A stretch of 64,000 nucleotides of DNA from Rurimicrobium sp040387755 (lineage in GTDB: Bacteria; Bacteroidota; Bacteroidia; Chitinophagales; Chitinophagaceae): contig JAZKDB010000001.1 in assembly GCA_040387755.1 (NCBI GenBank), positions 248,001 through 312,000 on the forward strand. The letters are read 5' to 3'. The position numbers and the translations under genes were made by a program. Each line of letters starts with the position of its first letter. Within the stretch, counting starts at the first letter, position 1. This document shows, piece by piece, positions 42,944-51,990 of the stretch. The notes under the pieces were generated by a model, which saw only the letters and a program-made list of their open reading frames with translations, ran no database searches and was not told the origin of the DNA.

Positions 42944-43411
42944 TTATACCATCTTGTCTGCACAGCAAGTACTGGCAAAGGCATCCGGCTTAGCTTTGAA
43001 AGCAAAGCCCATCCCCAATATATAGCCCATAGCTTCTTTTAATGCTTCGTTGCTTTTGAATTGAGGATTCGTATTGATGTCTGCATGCACCTCCATTTCT
43101 ACATTGTATATCGTAAATAAATCACAGAGTTGGTAGGCAATATCAATGCTCATGGCTACTTCTGCCAGCATACGTTCTTTGAGCGAATGACGATTGTGTG
43201 TACGCTCATTATGAATAAACATAAATGCACCACTTTTTTCACGAACGAAAACAATAACCGTCGCAAATTCGGTATGTGTGGCATGTACCTGAGAGTCGCT
43301 GCCGATGCATACTTTAAGTTTGTTGCCGGCAAGAGTTTCTCTTATAATAGCTGCTTCTACAGCATCTTTTATCGGCAATTCAATTGATTTTCCTCCAAAT
43401 GTTCGCCACAT
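42944..43411 (-). CDS. YkuK-like protein (DUF458, RNase H-like fold)
   Basis: A 155-residue protein. LKVCIGSDSQVHATHTEFATVIVF near residues 32-55 is the hallmark segment of the DUF458/YkuK family, with Asp in GSDSQ where RNase H-like folds carry a catalytic acid, and VEMEVHADINTNP gives a second. Nuclease activity is suspected for the fold but not shown for the family. It stands alone between convergent neighbours. Confidence 0.88.
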   Translation of the reverse strand: MWRTFGGKSIELPIKDAVEAAIIRETLAGNKLKVCIGSDSQVHATHTEFATVIVFVREKSGAFMFIHNERTHNRHSLKERMLAEVAMSIDIAYQLCDLFTIYNVEMEVHADINTNPQFKSNEALKEAMGYILGMGFAFKAKPDAFASTCCADKMV

Positions 43412-43560
43412 AAATATGTTTTTTGCTCAACTAAAGTTAGGGGCAAAAGGAATGCATTTGTATAGAAAATTGTGAAGTTTATATTATTTTATTGTTTAAA
43501 CTAAATCTCTTGAGTAATGAAATCTGTGGCATTACACTGGTTCTACAACTGTATTTCATA

Positions 43561-43593
43561 AAAAATCCCGCAACTTAATATTGCAGGATTTTT
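43561..43593 (-). terminator. Intrinsic terminator of the E1 dehydrogenase gene
   Basis: Thirteen-base arms (43561-43573 and 43581-43593) with one G-T pair and a 7-base loop; the minus-strand end is T-rich. It lies 18 bases after the stop at 43611. Confidence 0.75.
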
Positions 43594-43610
43594 CAGTGAT
43601 AATTTAAATT

Positions 43611-45662
43611 TTAGTAATTCAGTAATTGCCTGATTCTTTCAGCCACTTTATCGGCGCTAGGCAGCATAGCAGCTTCCAGCCCCATATTCATCGGCACAGC
43701 TGGCAGGTCCAGTGCTCCGATTGTTTGCACCGGTGCATCAAGGCTTGCAAAACAGTTTTGAGCAATTCGTCCGGCAAGGGCTTCACAAAATGAATTGCGC
43801 AATTGTTCTTCAGTCAGTACAATACACTTTCCGTGTTTACGCACTGTTTTGTATACAAGTTCCTCGTCGCAGGGATAAATAGTGCGTAAGTCAATTATTT
43901 CAACCTGACCTTCAAATTGCTTTGCTGCATTCTTGGCCCAATAGACACCCATGCCATAAGTGATGATACACAATGAATCTCCATTATCAATAGCTTCTTC
44001 ACTGGCAGCTAATACTACATTACCTAAACCAAAAGGCAAAACATAATCGGCATCCGGCTCCGGCATCCGGGCATCTTCTGTACCTGGTACTTTACTCCAA
44101 TACAAGCCTTTATGTTCCAGCATTACCACCGGATTGCCATCCAGCAGAGCTGCTTTCATTAACCCTTTAATATCTGCCACATTACTTGGGTAAGCAATTT
44201 TGATTCCTTTAATCGTTGCTAATGTGCTTTCCACGCTACCACTGTGGTATGGTCCACCACCGCCATAAGCGCCAATAGGTACGCGCAAAATACAGGACAC
44301 CGGAAATTTGCCGCAACTGAGATAACAGGACTTGCTTATTTCTGTTACCAGCTGATTGATGGCAGGGTAGATATAATCCGCAAACTGAACTTCTACGATC
44401 GGCTTTAAGCCCAAAGCACTTAGGCCGATAGTTGAGCCAATAATATATGCTTCCTGTATAGCAGTATTGAATACGCGTTCATCACCAAATTTATCTGCAA
44501 GGGTTGCCGCTTCGCGAAAAACACCACCCAGCCTGCGTCCCACGTCTTGTCCGTAGAAAAGTGCATTGGGGTATTCCTGTAAAATTTCTTCGATGGCATG
44601 CAGGGCGGAATCAACCATCATACTTTTTTCTTTCCCCTCCGGGCAACGAACTCCTGTTTCCTCAGTTACGGGAGTAGGGGTAAATACATAATCGCTTACG
44701 CTTGCAGGATCAGGATCAGGTGCAGCTACAGCTGCTGCAAATTCAGCGTCAATAAAAGCCTTTTCTTCGGCTTCTATTTTGAGCAGCACATCTTCTTTAA
44801 CGCCTTTGCTGAGTAGTTTTTTACGTAGTTTTACTGCAGGGTCATCGGCATAGTGTTTTGCCAAATCTTCTTCTGTCCGATACCATTCTTTGCGCACTCC
44901 TGAGGTGTGATGACCAAGTAAAGGAACTGTTGCATGAACTAATATAGGTTTGCGTTCTTTGCGTACCCAGTCAATGGTGTATTCCATTGTTTTATAGGCA
45001 TCTTCAAAATCACTGCCATCTACCTGTACGCGCTCCAACCCTTTGAAGCCTGCGGCATATTCGTATGCATTCATGGTGCGTGCCTCGTCACTGCTCACCG
45101 AAATACCCCAATCATTATCCTGAACCAAATAGATAACTGGTAATTGGTGCAGACAGGCGAATTGAAAGGCCTCACTAACTTCTCCTTCGGTAACACTGCC
45201 ATCACCTAAGGAGCAAATCACAACCGGTGGGATTTCGTATTGTTTCAGTTTTTGGGTTTCCTGATATTTTATGCCTTGAGCCAAACCTGTAGTGGGTATG
45301 ACCTGCATCCCTGTAGCACTGCTTTGGTGAATGATTTTAGGTAAATCTTCGCGGCGGCTATTAGGGTGATTGTAATAAGCTCTGCCGCCGGTAAAAGGGT
45401 CATCACCTTTGGCCAAAAGCTGAAGCATCATTTCGTAAGGCCGATGCCCCATACCCAACATCATGCTTTCATCGCGGTAATAAGGACTTACCCAATCATC
45501 TTTCTCCAATAAAAATGCAGTGGCAAGTTGTATGGCTTCGTGTCCGCGCGATGTGCTGTGGACATATTTGCAAATGGGTCTGTTGGCTTCGTATATATCT
45601 GCCATCGCCTGTGCCGTCATCATCAGACGGTAAGCTTTGAGCATGGTATCTTTAGTGAGCAT
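43611..45662 (-). CDS. 2-oxoacid dehydrogenase E1, fused alpha and beta subunits
   Basis: A 683-residue fusion. The alpha part (residues 1-300) is thiamine-diphosphate dependent: GDGSVTEGEVSEAFQFACLHQ then NDWGISV is the GDG-x(n)-N motif. The beta part (from about 345) has the transketolase-like pyrimidine domain (AFYGQDVG-like LFYGQDVGRRLGGVFREA) and C-terminal domain. The fused form is typical in Bacteroidota and acts on branched-chain 2-oxoacids or pyruvate with E2/E3 encoded elsewhere. I start it at ATG 45662 (MLTKDTMLKAYRLM), preceded by a TATTTTTG box; the frame extends to 45779 but the extra residues look non-coding. Confidence 0.92.
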   Translation of the reverse strand: MLTKDTMLKAYRLMMTAQAMADIYEANRPICKYVHSTSRGHEAIQLATAFLLEKDDWVSPYYRDESMMLGMGHRPYEMMLQLLAKGDDPFTGGRAYYNHPNSRREDLPKIIHQSSATGMQVIPTTGLAQGIKYQETQKLKQYEIPPVVICSLGDGSVTEGEVSEAFQFACLHQLPVIYLVQDNDWGISVSSDEARTMNAYEYAAGFKGLERVQVDGSDFEDAYKTMEYTIDWVRKERKPILVHATVPLLGHHTSGVRKEWYRTEEDLAKHYADDPAVKLRKKLLSKGVKEDVLLKIEAEEKAFIDAEFAAAVAAPDPDPASVSDYVFTPTPVTEETGVRCPEGKEKSMMVDSALHAIEEILQEYPNALFYGQDVGRRLGGVFREAATLADKFGDERVFNTAIQEAYIIGSTIGLSALGLKPIVEVQFADYIYPAINQLVTEISKSCYLSCGKFPVSCILRVPIGAYGGGGPYHSGSVESTLATIKGIKIAYPSNVADIKGLMKAALLDGNPVVMLEHKGLYWSKVPGTEDARMPEPDADYVLPFGLGNVVLAASEEAIDNGDSLCIITYGMGVYWAKNAAKQFEGQVEIIDLRTIYPCDEELVYKTVRKHGKCIVLTEEQLRNSFCEALAGRIAQNCFASLDAPVQTIGALDLPAVPMNMGLEAAMLPSADKVAERIRQLLNY

Positions 45663-45705
45663 TCTGATATTTTGGAATGAAATAAGTGCTTTTACTTTGC
45701 GAGCG

Positions 45706-45713
45706 CAAAAATA
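45706..45713 (-). promoter_or_regulatory. TAnnTTTG -7 box before the E1 gene
   Basis: TATTTTTG on the minus strand, 43 bases before the ATG at 45662; a TTTG lies 16 bases upstream. It lies inside the longer open frame, which favours the shorter start. Confidence 0.5.
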
Positions 45714-45880
45714 AAGTAGGAAGGTGTCCCAAAGTTCAGTTTTTAATAATTGAAATGCGATTTGATTTCCATAAGACATTTAAATAATTGAACAGGGGGA
45801 TTAAATGGGGGATTTTAATGTTGATATTTCAGTTTTCAACACCTTATTGTATTTTCACTACCCAACAAAAACTAAATTTT

Positions 45881-46384
45881 ATGCAATTCAATTTTATCGC
45901 AGTACTTGTGGCTGCTTTAGTGCCTATGCTGATAGGCTTTATTTGGTATAATCCCAAATTTTTAGGAAATGCCTGGTCTGTAGAGGCAGGAATGACCGAA
46001 GAAAAAATGAAAAGTGCTAACATGGGACTCCTTTTTGGCTTGTCTTTTGTGTTTGCATTAATGTTGTCCATGTCTATGAATATGTTGGTTATCCATCAAA
46101 TGCATGTTTATTCTTTGTTTCAACATTATGAGAAAGATGTTGCTGACCCAAATACCACAATAGGGGCTCTGGTAAAGGGAATTATGGATAATTATGGAAA
46201 TGAATTCCGCACATTTAAGCATGGCGCACTTCACGGTTTTTTGAGCAGTTTATTTGTAATCTTACCAGTATTGGCAACCAATGCGATGTTTGAGCGCAAA
46301 AGCTGGAAATATATCTGGATTAACTATGGTTATTGGGCCATTACATTTTTATTGATGGGCGGTATCGTTTCGGCCTGGCAATAA
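45881..46384 (+). CDS. DUF1761 membrane protein
   Basis: A 167-residue protein with four membrane segments. VLVAALVPMLIGFIWYNP followed by GNAW matches the DUF1761 family start, and later HGFLSSLFVILPV and YWAITFLLMGGIVSAW fit as well. I use ATG 45881; the in-frame start at 45788 adds a weak N-terminus. The function of the family is unknown. A strong terminator follows 18 bases after its stop. Confidence 0.85.
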   Translation: MQFNFIAVLVAALVPMLIGFIWYNPKFLGNAWSVEAGMTEEKMKSANMGLLFGLSFVFALMLSMSMNMLVIHQMHVYSLFQHYEKDVADPNTTIGALVKGIMDNYGNEFRTFKHGALHGFLSSLFVILPVLATNAMFERKSWKYIWINYGYWAITFLLMGGIVSAWQ

Positions 46385-46402
46385 ATTTTGATGCTATTTA
46401 TA

Positions 46403-46439
46403 AAAAGAGGCTCAAACAATTATCGTTTGAGCCTCTTTT
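46403..46439. terminator. Intrinsic terminator, bidirectional
   Basis: Perfect 15-base arms (AAAAGAGGCTCAAAC and complement, 46403-46417 and 46425-46439) with a 7-base loop. A/T tails on both strands serve the DUF1761 gene and the convergent membrane-protein gene. Confidence 0.88.
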
Positions 46440-46453
46440 ATATCTGTAAAAAA

Positions 46454-46801
46454 CTAACTTATCGGGATGGATTTCTTTTTATCTATCAGATATCGGATTA
46501 ATAAATACCCTCCGAATGCTCCGGCCATAATCAAAGATGAATAAAGAAATTCATTTTGGCTGAAATTAGCTACCATAAATTCGTTCATTCTTACCCTGTC
46601 ATTTGCCTGTGCCAATGTTAGCAGAGCCGGATTTTTGGCCATAATAATCATACCCAAAACGAAGCAGGCTAAAAATATCCCAACACTAAATGATAATATA
46701 GTTAGCAAAGTCCATGTAATCGGATTTAGTGCCTTTGCTTGTGCTCTTTTTGCATTATTGGTGCAAAAAAACAGAAGCATAAATATTATTGGAATGAGCA
46801 T
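46454..46801 (-). CDS. Small membrane protein of unknown function
   Basis: A 115-residue protein with three hydrophobic segments: a signal-like N-terminus (MLIPIIFMLLFFCTNN), residues about 30-54, and 84-102, with a basic C-terminus (DKKKSIPIS). No family recognised. It starts 1 base after the DegT-fold gene's stop on the same strand, so it is probably the second gene of that unit. Confidence 0.7.
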   Translation of the reverse strand: MLIPIIFMLLFFCTNNAKRAQAKALNPITWTLLTILSFSVGIFLACFVLGMIIMAKNPALLTLAQANDRVRMNEFMVANFSQNEFLYSSLIMAGAFGGYLLIRYLIDKKKSIPIS

Positions 46802-46802
46802 T

Positions 46803-48011
46803 TTATTTGTTCTCCTTCATAAACAGGGTGATACTCTCCATAATATGAGCAATTTGCTCGTCATTTAATCCATGATGACAAGCCAAAAGCATACCGCCAC
46901 GCATTACTTTATCACTTTCAGGATAACCGTCTTTTGCCGTTTTGTAATTCAAATGTTTGAAGCCGGGTTGGCGTGTGATATTTCCTGTAAATACAGTACG
47001 TGTCTGGATATTCCTTTTTTCAAGGAATATCTGCAAATCACGACGAATAAATGGGGCTGTTTCGCGAATTGTCAACGCAAAAGCCAACCACCCTGTGCGG
47101 GAGTCTGGTAATTGCTTGGGTAAAATAAAATACTCTTCGTATTGAGCAAAGAACTCACGCATTTTACGGTAATTCTCTGTACGGGTGTCAATATTGTGTT
47201 TTAATTTGTTTAATTGTACCACACCAAATGCAGCACCCATTTCGGATGGCTCGATATTATATCCGGGTTCTTCAAACACAAATTTTGCGTCGTAAGGAAT
47301 CCCTTCGATTTCTACATTAAAGCGGTTTTCAATTTTTTCTGATTCTACAAAAAGAGAAGAACTGCGACCCCAGCTGCGTAATAATTTTCCGCGGTTGAAA
47401 TAGGCTTCAGAATTGACACAAAGCATACCGCCATTACCGGCACAGTTGATGATGTGTGAACCATAGAAACTTGTTGTGCTCATATCTGTAAAACGACCTG
47501 AAGAAGCACCACCGATTTCTGCACCTAAGGTATCAGCAGAATCTTCCAATACAAATAGATTATGCTTATCCGCAATTTCGCGAAGTGCCTGCCAGTCAGG
47601 TAGATTACCCATAAGATTAGGGATAACCATAGCTTTTGTCTGCGGAGTAATCATTTCCTCCACCTTGTTGGCGTCAATATTATACGTAGCTTCTTCTACA
47701 TCTACAAAGGCTGGTATCCAGCCTTTTTTGACCAATGGAGCAACGGTTGTAGAAAAGGTAAGAGCTGGGGTAATGATTTCAGCACCTTTTTCATAATCCA
47801 GTAAATCTGCGGCGAGGTATAATGCCGAAGAGCCGGAATTGACCATAATGCCATATTGTTTGTTGTATAACGCAGCGATACGTTCTTCCATTTCACGTAC
47901 ATTTTTACCCATTTGGGTAGAAGTACGCAATACGTTTACTACTGCTTCAATTTCTTCTTCGCCGTGAACTGTACGGCCATAGGGTACGTAGATATAATCT
48001 GACTGAGCCAT
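46803..48011 (-). CDS. DegT/DnrJ/EryC1-fold PLP enzyme with His in place of the lysine (dehydratase-like)
   Basis: A 402-residue aminotransferase-fold protein. Landmarks: VNSGSSALYLAADLL (cofactor phosphate), EDSADTLGAEIGG (Asp that pairs with the pyridine N) and GYNIEPSEMGAAFGVVQLNKL. At the Schiff-base lysine position (family wording FYPTKNLGAFGEGG) it reads FYGSHIINCAGNGG, with His186 (CAC, 47454-47456) exactly in register. Known relatives with His there, such as ColD and the hexose 3-dehydrases (DdhC/E1), remove a hydroxyl from NDP-sugars. There are only three Cys, so the four-Cys iron-sulfur site of E1 is absent; ColD-like chemistry is more likely. No NDP-sugar genes sit next to it. Substrate unknown. 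Confidence 0.88.
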   Translation of the reverse strand: MAQSDYIYVPYGRTVHGEEEIEAVVNVLRTSTQMGKNVREMEERIAALYNKQYGIMVNSGSSALYLAADLLDYEKGAEIITPALTFSTTVAPLVKKGWIPAFVDVEEATYNIDANKVEEMITPQTKAMVIPNLMGNLPDWQALREIADKHNLFVLEDSADTLGAEIGGASSGRFTDMSTTSFYGSHIINCAGNGGMLCVNSEAYFNRGKLLRSWGRSSSLFVESEKIENRFNVEIEGIPYDAKFVFEEPGYNIEPSEMGAAFGVVQLNKLKHNIDTRTENYRKMREFFAQYEEYFILPKQLPDSRTGWLAFALTIRETAPFIRRDLQIFLEKRNIQTRTVFTGNITRQPGFKHLNYKTAKDGYPESDKVMRGGMLLACHHGLNDEQIAHIMESITLFMKENK

Positions 48012-48127
48012 TTTTAAATTGCTTTTTTGCTTTGCGAATGTAGGGTTAACTTATCTGAAAATGAAAAGAATGGAAATGCTTTTTTCCAGACTTTGGCTTT
48101 TTATTAAATCTTGTATAGAGGGCTAAA

Positions 48128-48163
48128 AAAAGAGCATTCCAAAATCGATTGAAATGCTCTTTT
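48128..48163 (-). terminator. Intrinsic terminator of the START-like gene
   Basis: Eleven-base arms AAAAGAGCATT and complement (48128-48138, 48153-48163) with a 14-base loop; T-rich at the minus-strand end, 15 bases after the stop. Confidence 0.7.
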
Positions 48164-48177
48164 CTGTAAAATATTAT

Positions 48178-48561
48178 CTAACTGCCAATTCGGTGCTTGA
48201 GGTCATTTACTTGGGTATTCCAGAGTCTTTCCGCATCCTTAAGGTCATTCTTTTCTGCAAAGTCTGTTATCTTAAAAATAGTCTCGTTGGTTACCGGGCT
48301 TTGCTCAATTCTGAATTCGAAAAATTCGTTGGGTTTATAGTAATCCCAACGAAAACGAACATATTCATTTTCGAATTCTTCCAATAGTTCTGCTTCGTCA
48401 ATGGCGCCATTCCAGGTAAAACTAAATTGATTTTCACGTTGATTGACTTCATCTGCAAACCATTCTTGAAGTCCAACAGGAGTAGAGATAAATTCGAACA
48501 ATATTTGTGGAGAGCAACGCATCGGAAACTCAAGTGTGTACATTATTTTCGTCTGTTTCAT
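48178..48561 (-). CDS. START-like (SRPBCC/AHSA1-type) domain protein
   Basis: A 127-residue single-domain protein with start MKQTKIMYTLEFPM (ATG 48561); the frame extends to 48630 but the extra 23 residues are poor. The pattern SPQILFEFISTPVGLQEWFADEV, then FTWNGAIDEAELLEEFENEYVRFRW, fits the Bacteroidota START-like family with a hydrophobic ligand cavity. No ligand or partner is known. It is next to, and divergent from, the primary sigma factor gene. Confidence 0.85.
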   Translation of the reverse strand: MKQTKIMYTLEFPMRCSPQILFEFISTPVGLQEWFADEVNQRENQFSFTWNGAIDEAELLEEFENEYVRFRWDYYKPNEFFEFRIEQSPVTNETIFKITDFAEKNDLKDAERLWNTQVNDLKHRIGS

Positions 48562-48715
48562 GTTTTCTTGCTGAAAATTGATTTTTTGCTCAGCGATAGT
48601 GCAATAATATAAAAATGCCCCAATAATCAAAATTATTTCTGCTAAAAAAATCTAAAGTAGTGGGCAAATAAGGTGTAATGCCCGCCGATAGGGTGTTAAT
48701 TCTTCCTTAATTATT

Positions 48716-48747
48716 TTTGGTTGTTTAATGTGATACACTTAGATTTG
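48716..48747 (+). promoter_or_regulatory. Promoter of rpoD
   Basis: TTTG (48716-48719), 20-base spacer, TAGATTTG (48740-48747, exact TAnnTTTG). The start codon is 83 bases downstream, leaving a leader of about 75 bases, long for this genome and possibly regulatory. Confidence 0.7.
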
Positions 48748-48830
48748 CTCTACCCTAACAGAAAGCGCTATGAGTACAATTCTAAATTAACCATCCACAA
48801 AACTAAAAACAACCACATTAGATTATGTCA

Positions 48831-49700
48831 ATGCGTCAACTCAAAATCACGAAATCAATTACGAATCGTGAGAGTCAGTCTTTAGAAAAGTATTTGCAAG
48901 AAATAGGTAAAGTAGATTTGATAACGCCTGAAGAAGAAGTTCAACTGGCCATTCGTATCAAGCAAGGCGACCAAAAGGCTCTTGAGAAACTTACCAATTC
49001 AAATCTTCGTTTTGTGGTCTCTGTTGCCAAACAATATCAAAATCAGGGCTTGTCGCTCAGTGATTTGATTAATGAAGGTAATCTGGGGCTGATTAAAGCT
49101 GCACAACGTTTTGACGAAACAAGAGGCTTTAAATTTATTTCTTATGCAGTATGGTGGATTCGTCAATCTATTCTTCAGGCATTAGCCGAGCAATCTCGTA
49201 TTGTAAGATTACCACTCAATAAAGTGGGGCTCTCAAATAAGATTATCAAAGCTTATTCTCAATTAGAACAGGAATTTGAACGTGAACCTTCGACAGAAGA
49301 ATTAGCGGAATTGCTGGATTTGCCTACAGAAGAAATTGAAACAACTTTAGGTGTTGCTGCCCGACATATTTCTGTAGACGCACCATTTTCTGACAGCGAA
49401 GAAAATTGTTTGCTGGATGTTCTTGAAAATCCTAATGCAGCTTCTACTGATAATGAAATTGCACATAATGACTCTTTACGTTGTGAGATTGAGCGTTCTC
49501 TGAGCGCACTTACAGAACGTCAACGTCAGGTTTTGAAATATTATTTTGGTATCGGAGTTGAGAATGCCCTGAGCCTTGAAGATATAGGTGAACGCTTTAG
49601 CCTTACCAGAGAGCGTGTTCGCCAAATTAAAGATAAAGCTATTCTTAAGTTAAGAACTACAAATCGTTGCAATTTGCTGAAAGCATTTTTGGGCAATTAA
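48831..49700 (+). CDS. rpoD: Primary RNA polymerase sigma factor (Bacteroidota type)
   Basis: A 289-residue sigma-70 factor lacking region 1.1 and the non-conserved insert, as the primary sigma of Bacteroidota does. I start at MRQLKITKSITNRES (ATG 48831), the canonical start; an ATG two codons earlier (48825) is also possible. Region 1.2 (SLEKYLQEIGKVDLITPEEE), 2 (NLRFVVSVAKQYQNQGLSL, FISYAVWWIRQSILQALAEQ), 3 and 4 (LTERQRQVLKYYFG, SLEDIGERFSLTRERVRQIK) are complete. It reads the TTTG/TAnnTTTG promoters seen in this window. Its own promoter fits that pattern, and a strong bidirectional terminator follows. Confidence 0.95.
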   Translation: MRQLKITKSITNRESQSLEKYLQEIGKVDLITPEEEVQLAIRIKQGDQKALEKLTNSNLRFVVSVAKQYQNQGLSLSDLINEGNLGLIKAAQRFDETRGFKFISYAVWWIRQSILQALAEQSRIVRLPLNKVGLSNKIIKAYSQLEQEFEREPSTEELAELLDLPTEEIETTLGVAARHISVDAPFSDSEENCLLDVLENPNAASTDNEIAHNDSLRCEIERSLSALTERQRQVLKYYFGIGVENALSLEDIGERFSLTRERVRQIKDKAILKLRTTNRCNLLKAFLGN

Positions 49701-49730
49701 TTTGTAGTCTTTATTGAAGTAAAAGAATAA

Positions 49731-49768
49731 AAGAAAAGGCCTCTGAAAACTTTCAGAGGCCTTTTCTT
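49731..49768. terminator. Perfect 18-bp bidirectional terminator
   Basis: Perfect 18-base arms (49731-49748 and 49751-49768) with a 2-base spacer and a GGCCTCTG core, A/T-rich at both ends. It separates rpoD from the convergent C25 protease gene, whose stop is 2 bases away. Confidence 0.88.
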
Positions 49769-49770
49769 TA

Positions 49771-51990
49771 CTAGCGTTTAAGCGCATGAAATCCAAATGG
49801 CGTTCCAGACCACCAGGTATATCCTGCCATAGATTTTTTGTTGCGGGTATATACATATCCACTGAATTTTTGATTATTTGATTCTGAAAACTTAATCCAG
49901 AATTCGATTTTATGATTACTCTTTTGATTAGTATTTGTGTTGTTGCTGTCTTTTCCTCCAATACGGCCATATACATTTACCACTTCGCCTCCCTGAGTAG
50001 TATACTCACCATTAAAAAACCAGATAGGATAGTATTCGCTTCCAATTTTTTGAAGAATAAAGCTGTATAAACTCTTAATATTCAGACTTCCTTTCCAGCC
50101 GTCATGTTCCATATCCCAGATGCCACGAAGAAAATCAGCACTGCTCACTACATTGGCAGTTGGGTCTCCGAATAAATTGTACATTACTAAGTTATCCATG
50201 TGTCCATCAGAGCTCCCGTGATTAAGTACCATTTTGGTTTTGGCACGTAAGATAATTTTCCCTGCAGAATTATGACCTTCCATTACTGCTTCAAAGAGAT
50301 ATTTGGCAAAGTCATTATTGGGGTATGTCCAGCTATCTCTGCTGGATGCCAGTGTGGCAATGGCTTTTCTGTTCCTTATCCAGGCTTCTGCAACTGATAC
50401 CCCACTGGCATTATCTACATGCCCGTTTTGACAGCAAATATTGAATACCAATGGTATTTTTGAACCAAAATTGAGTGCTCCGATATCAGTGGTATTGATA
50501 CCGTTGGCGCTACTCCAATTTGTTTCTCCTCCATGCCCGCGATAATGAACAATATTGGCTCCATTGTTTATGGCACTGATAACATTGGCCTTACTTGTAT
50601 TTTGCCCATATAGTTTTGTCACACCAAATCGGGACTGAATATTTGTGGCAATCTGATCGCTGCATTCGGTATAAGTTGGTTGGGTATTTTGATAAGCCAC
50701 CAGCAATACTTTATTAATCCAGTCTCCAGCCCAGTCTGCCCCTCTTTGGTTATAGTAGTCTGCATAAAACTTGCAGGTGTTTTGCATCGTAGTGAAATCA
50801 GAGGTGGGTATGCGGCTGATAATTAACTCTGGCGTGAGATTCCCAGACATATCTGCATAATAGTGGTCTGTTGCATATTGATTGCCCCCACGTGTTACTA
50901 CATCTATGGGGATAACGTCTATATCCCCACCCAGTACAAAATACCTAGGCCTTGTAGTGTAATTATTATAAGCATGAGTAATAAAATCTTTAATTGATTT
51001 TTTGAGGCTGGTAGCCGGGAAATCAGCTTGGATTTTATCTGTAGTAACAATAATAGCGTTAAAAGGAGCAAAAGCCCTTGCAGCTCTGTAAGGCTCCATC
51101 GCTTCTCTTAAGCTGCTGGAAGTGATGATAATCAATTCTGAATTCCTGTTATTAAACTTCAGCGACAACATTGCTGAAATAACAGCCCCTGTTATTGGCG
51201 TTAACTCGGTTATTAAGCTGGAAACAATACCGATTGAGCCAACTCCTTTAGCTCCTTTCCCTCTGGTTATTTTTAATGGAATGTTTTGTAATCCTTCCAG
51301 AAGATTTGCCGGGGTTGAAATCTTATTTAAGGTCTTTATGCTCTCATACCCGATAACGAAATTTCCATTCACCGGAACAAACTGACGCTCACTTGGTTTG
51401 GGCAATACTTTTGGTAAAGTATAGCTTACTTCTATCTGCATTTGTTTGATTAAAGTAATTTGCTTTTCTGAGGCTTTGTATTGAACCGGGTATATCATGA
51501 GATGGGCGACAGTTACATCGTCTACTTCTTTAAGTCCTATAAATTCCACCTCCTTGCCAGGGTAAAGTTTCGGGCTGGTATAGCTGCTTTCTACAATATT
51601 AAAAGTGGCTTTACCTTCTATTAATTCAATTTCGGTAATTTGATTTGGGACAGGTTTTATCAGGTATTTTTCTTTTTGAATTTCTCTTTGGGCCGAAATC
51701 ACTTTTACACTAATCTTGTCAGCACCTTTAGGCAGAGCGACAAATATTCCCTCGGTTGGCAATTCAGGTTGCCCTGCAATCTCGGTTGTTCCACCTCCGG
51801 GTAGCTCTAATACATCGTATTCAATTCGCCCGATTTTTTCTTTGCCTATCCATAAGCCATTGAGCGTATAGCTAAGGGTAGTGCTGTTTGTCTTATTGGC
51901 AACATTTGTTGCTGCCTTTAAAAGTGTTTTTAGGGATTGTTCTCCTGTTTCGATTTGAGCGGCTAAGGACAGCCATTTTTGGTTTCTCAT
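49771..51990 (-). CDS. C25 (gingipain-like) cysteine peptidase without signal peptide
   Basis: A 739-residue protein. An N-terminal pro-domain-like part (about 50-200; DVLELPGGGTTEIAGQPELP) precedes the caspase-like C25 domain (about 250-610). Catalytic His486 lies in VHYRGHGGETNW and Cys519 or Cys520 in VFNICCQNGHVDN, followed by a C-terminal unknown domain (KIEFWIKFSESNNQKF). The start MRNQKWLSLAAQ has no signal peptide, and the frame is closed by a TAA just upstream (51996-51994). C25 enzymes known to me are T9SS-secreted, but no T9SS tail is found here either. It may act in the cytoplasm or be exported by another way; the role is unknown. Confidence 0.82.
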   Translation of the reverse strand: MRNQKWLSLAAQIETGEQSLKTLLKAATNVANKTNSTTLSYTLNGLWIGKEKIGRIEYDVLELPGGGTTEIAGQPELPTEGIFVALPKGADKISVKVISAQREIQKEKYLIKPVPNQITEIELIEGKATFNIVESSYTSPKLYPGKEVEFIGLKEVDDVTVAHLMIYPVQYKASEKQITLIKQMQIEVSYTLPKVLPKPSERQFVPVNGNFVIGYESIKTLNKISTPANLLEGLQNIPLKITRGKGAKGVGSIGIVSSLITELTPITGAVISAMLSLKFNNRNSELIIITSSSLREAMEPYRAARAFAPFNAIIVTTDKIQADFPATSLKKSIKDFITHAYNNYTTRPRYFVLGGDIDVIPIDVVTRGGNQYATDHYYADMSGNLTPELIISRIPTSDFTTMQNTCKFYADYYNQRGADWAGDWINKVLLVAYQNTQPTYTECSDQIATNIQSRFGVTKLYGQNTSKANVISAINNGANIVHYRGHGGETNWSSANGINTTDIGALNFGSKIPLVFNICCQNGHVDNASGVSVAEAWIRNRKAIATLASSRDSWTYPNNDFAKYLFEAVMEGHNSAGKIILRAKTKMVLNHGSSDGHMDNLVMYNLFGDPTANVVSSADFLRGIWDMEHDGWKGSLNIKSLYSFILQKIGSEYYPIWFFNGEYTTQGGEVVNVYGRIGGKDSNNTNTNQKSNHKIEFWIKFSESNNQKFSGYVYTRNKKSMAGYTWWSGTPFGFHALKR

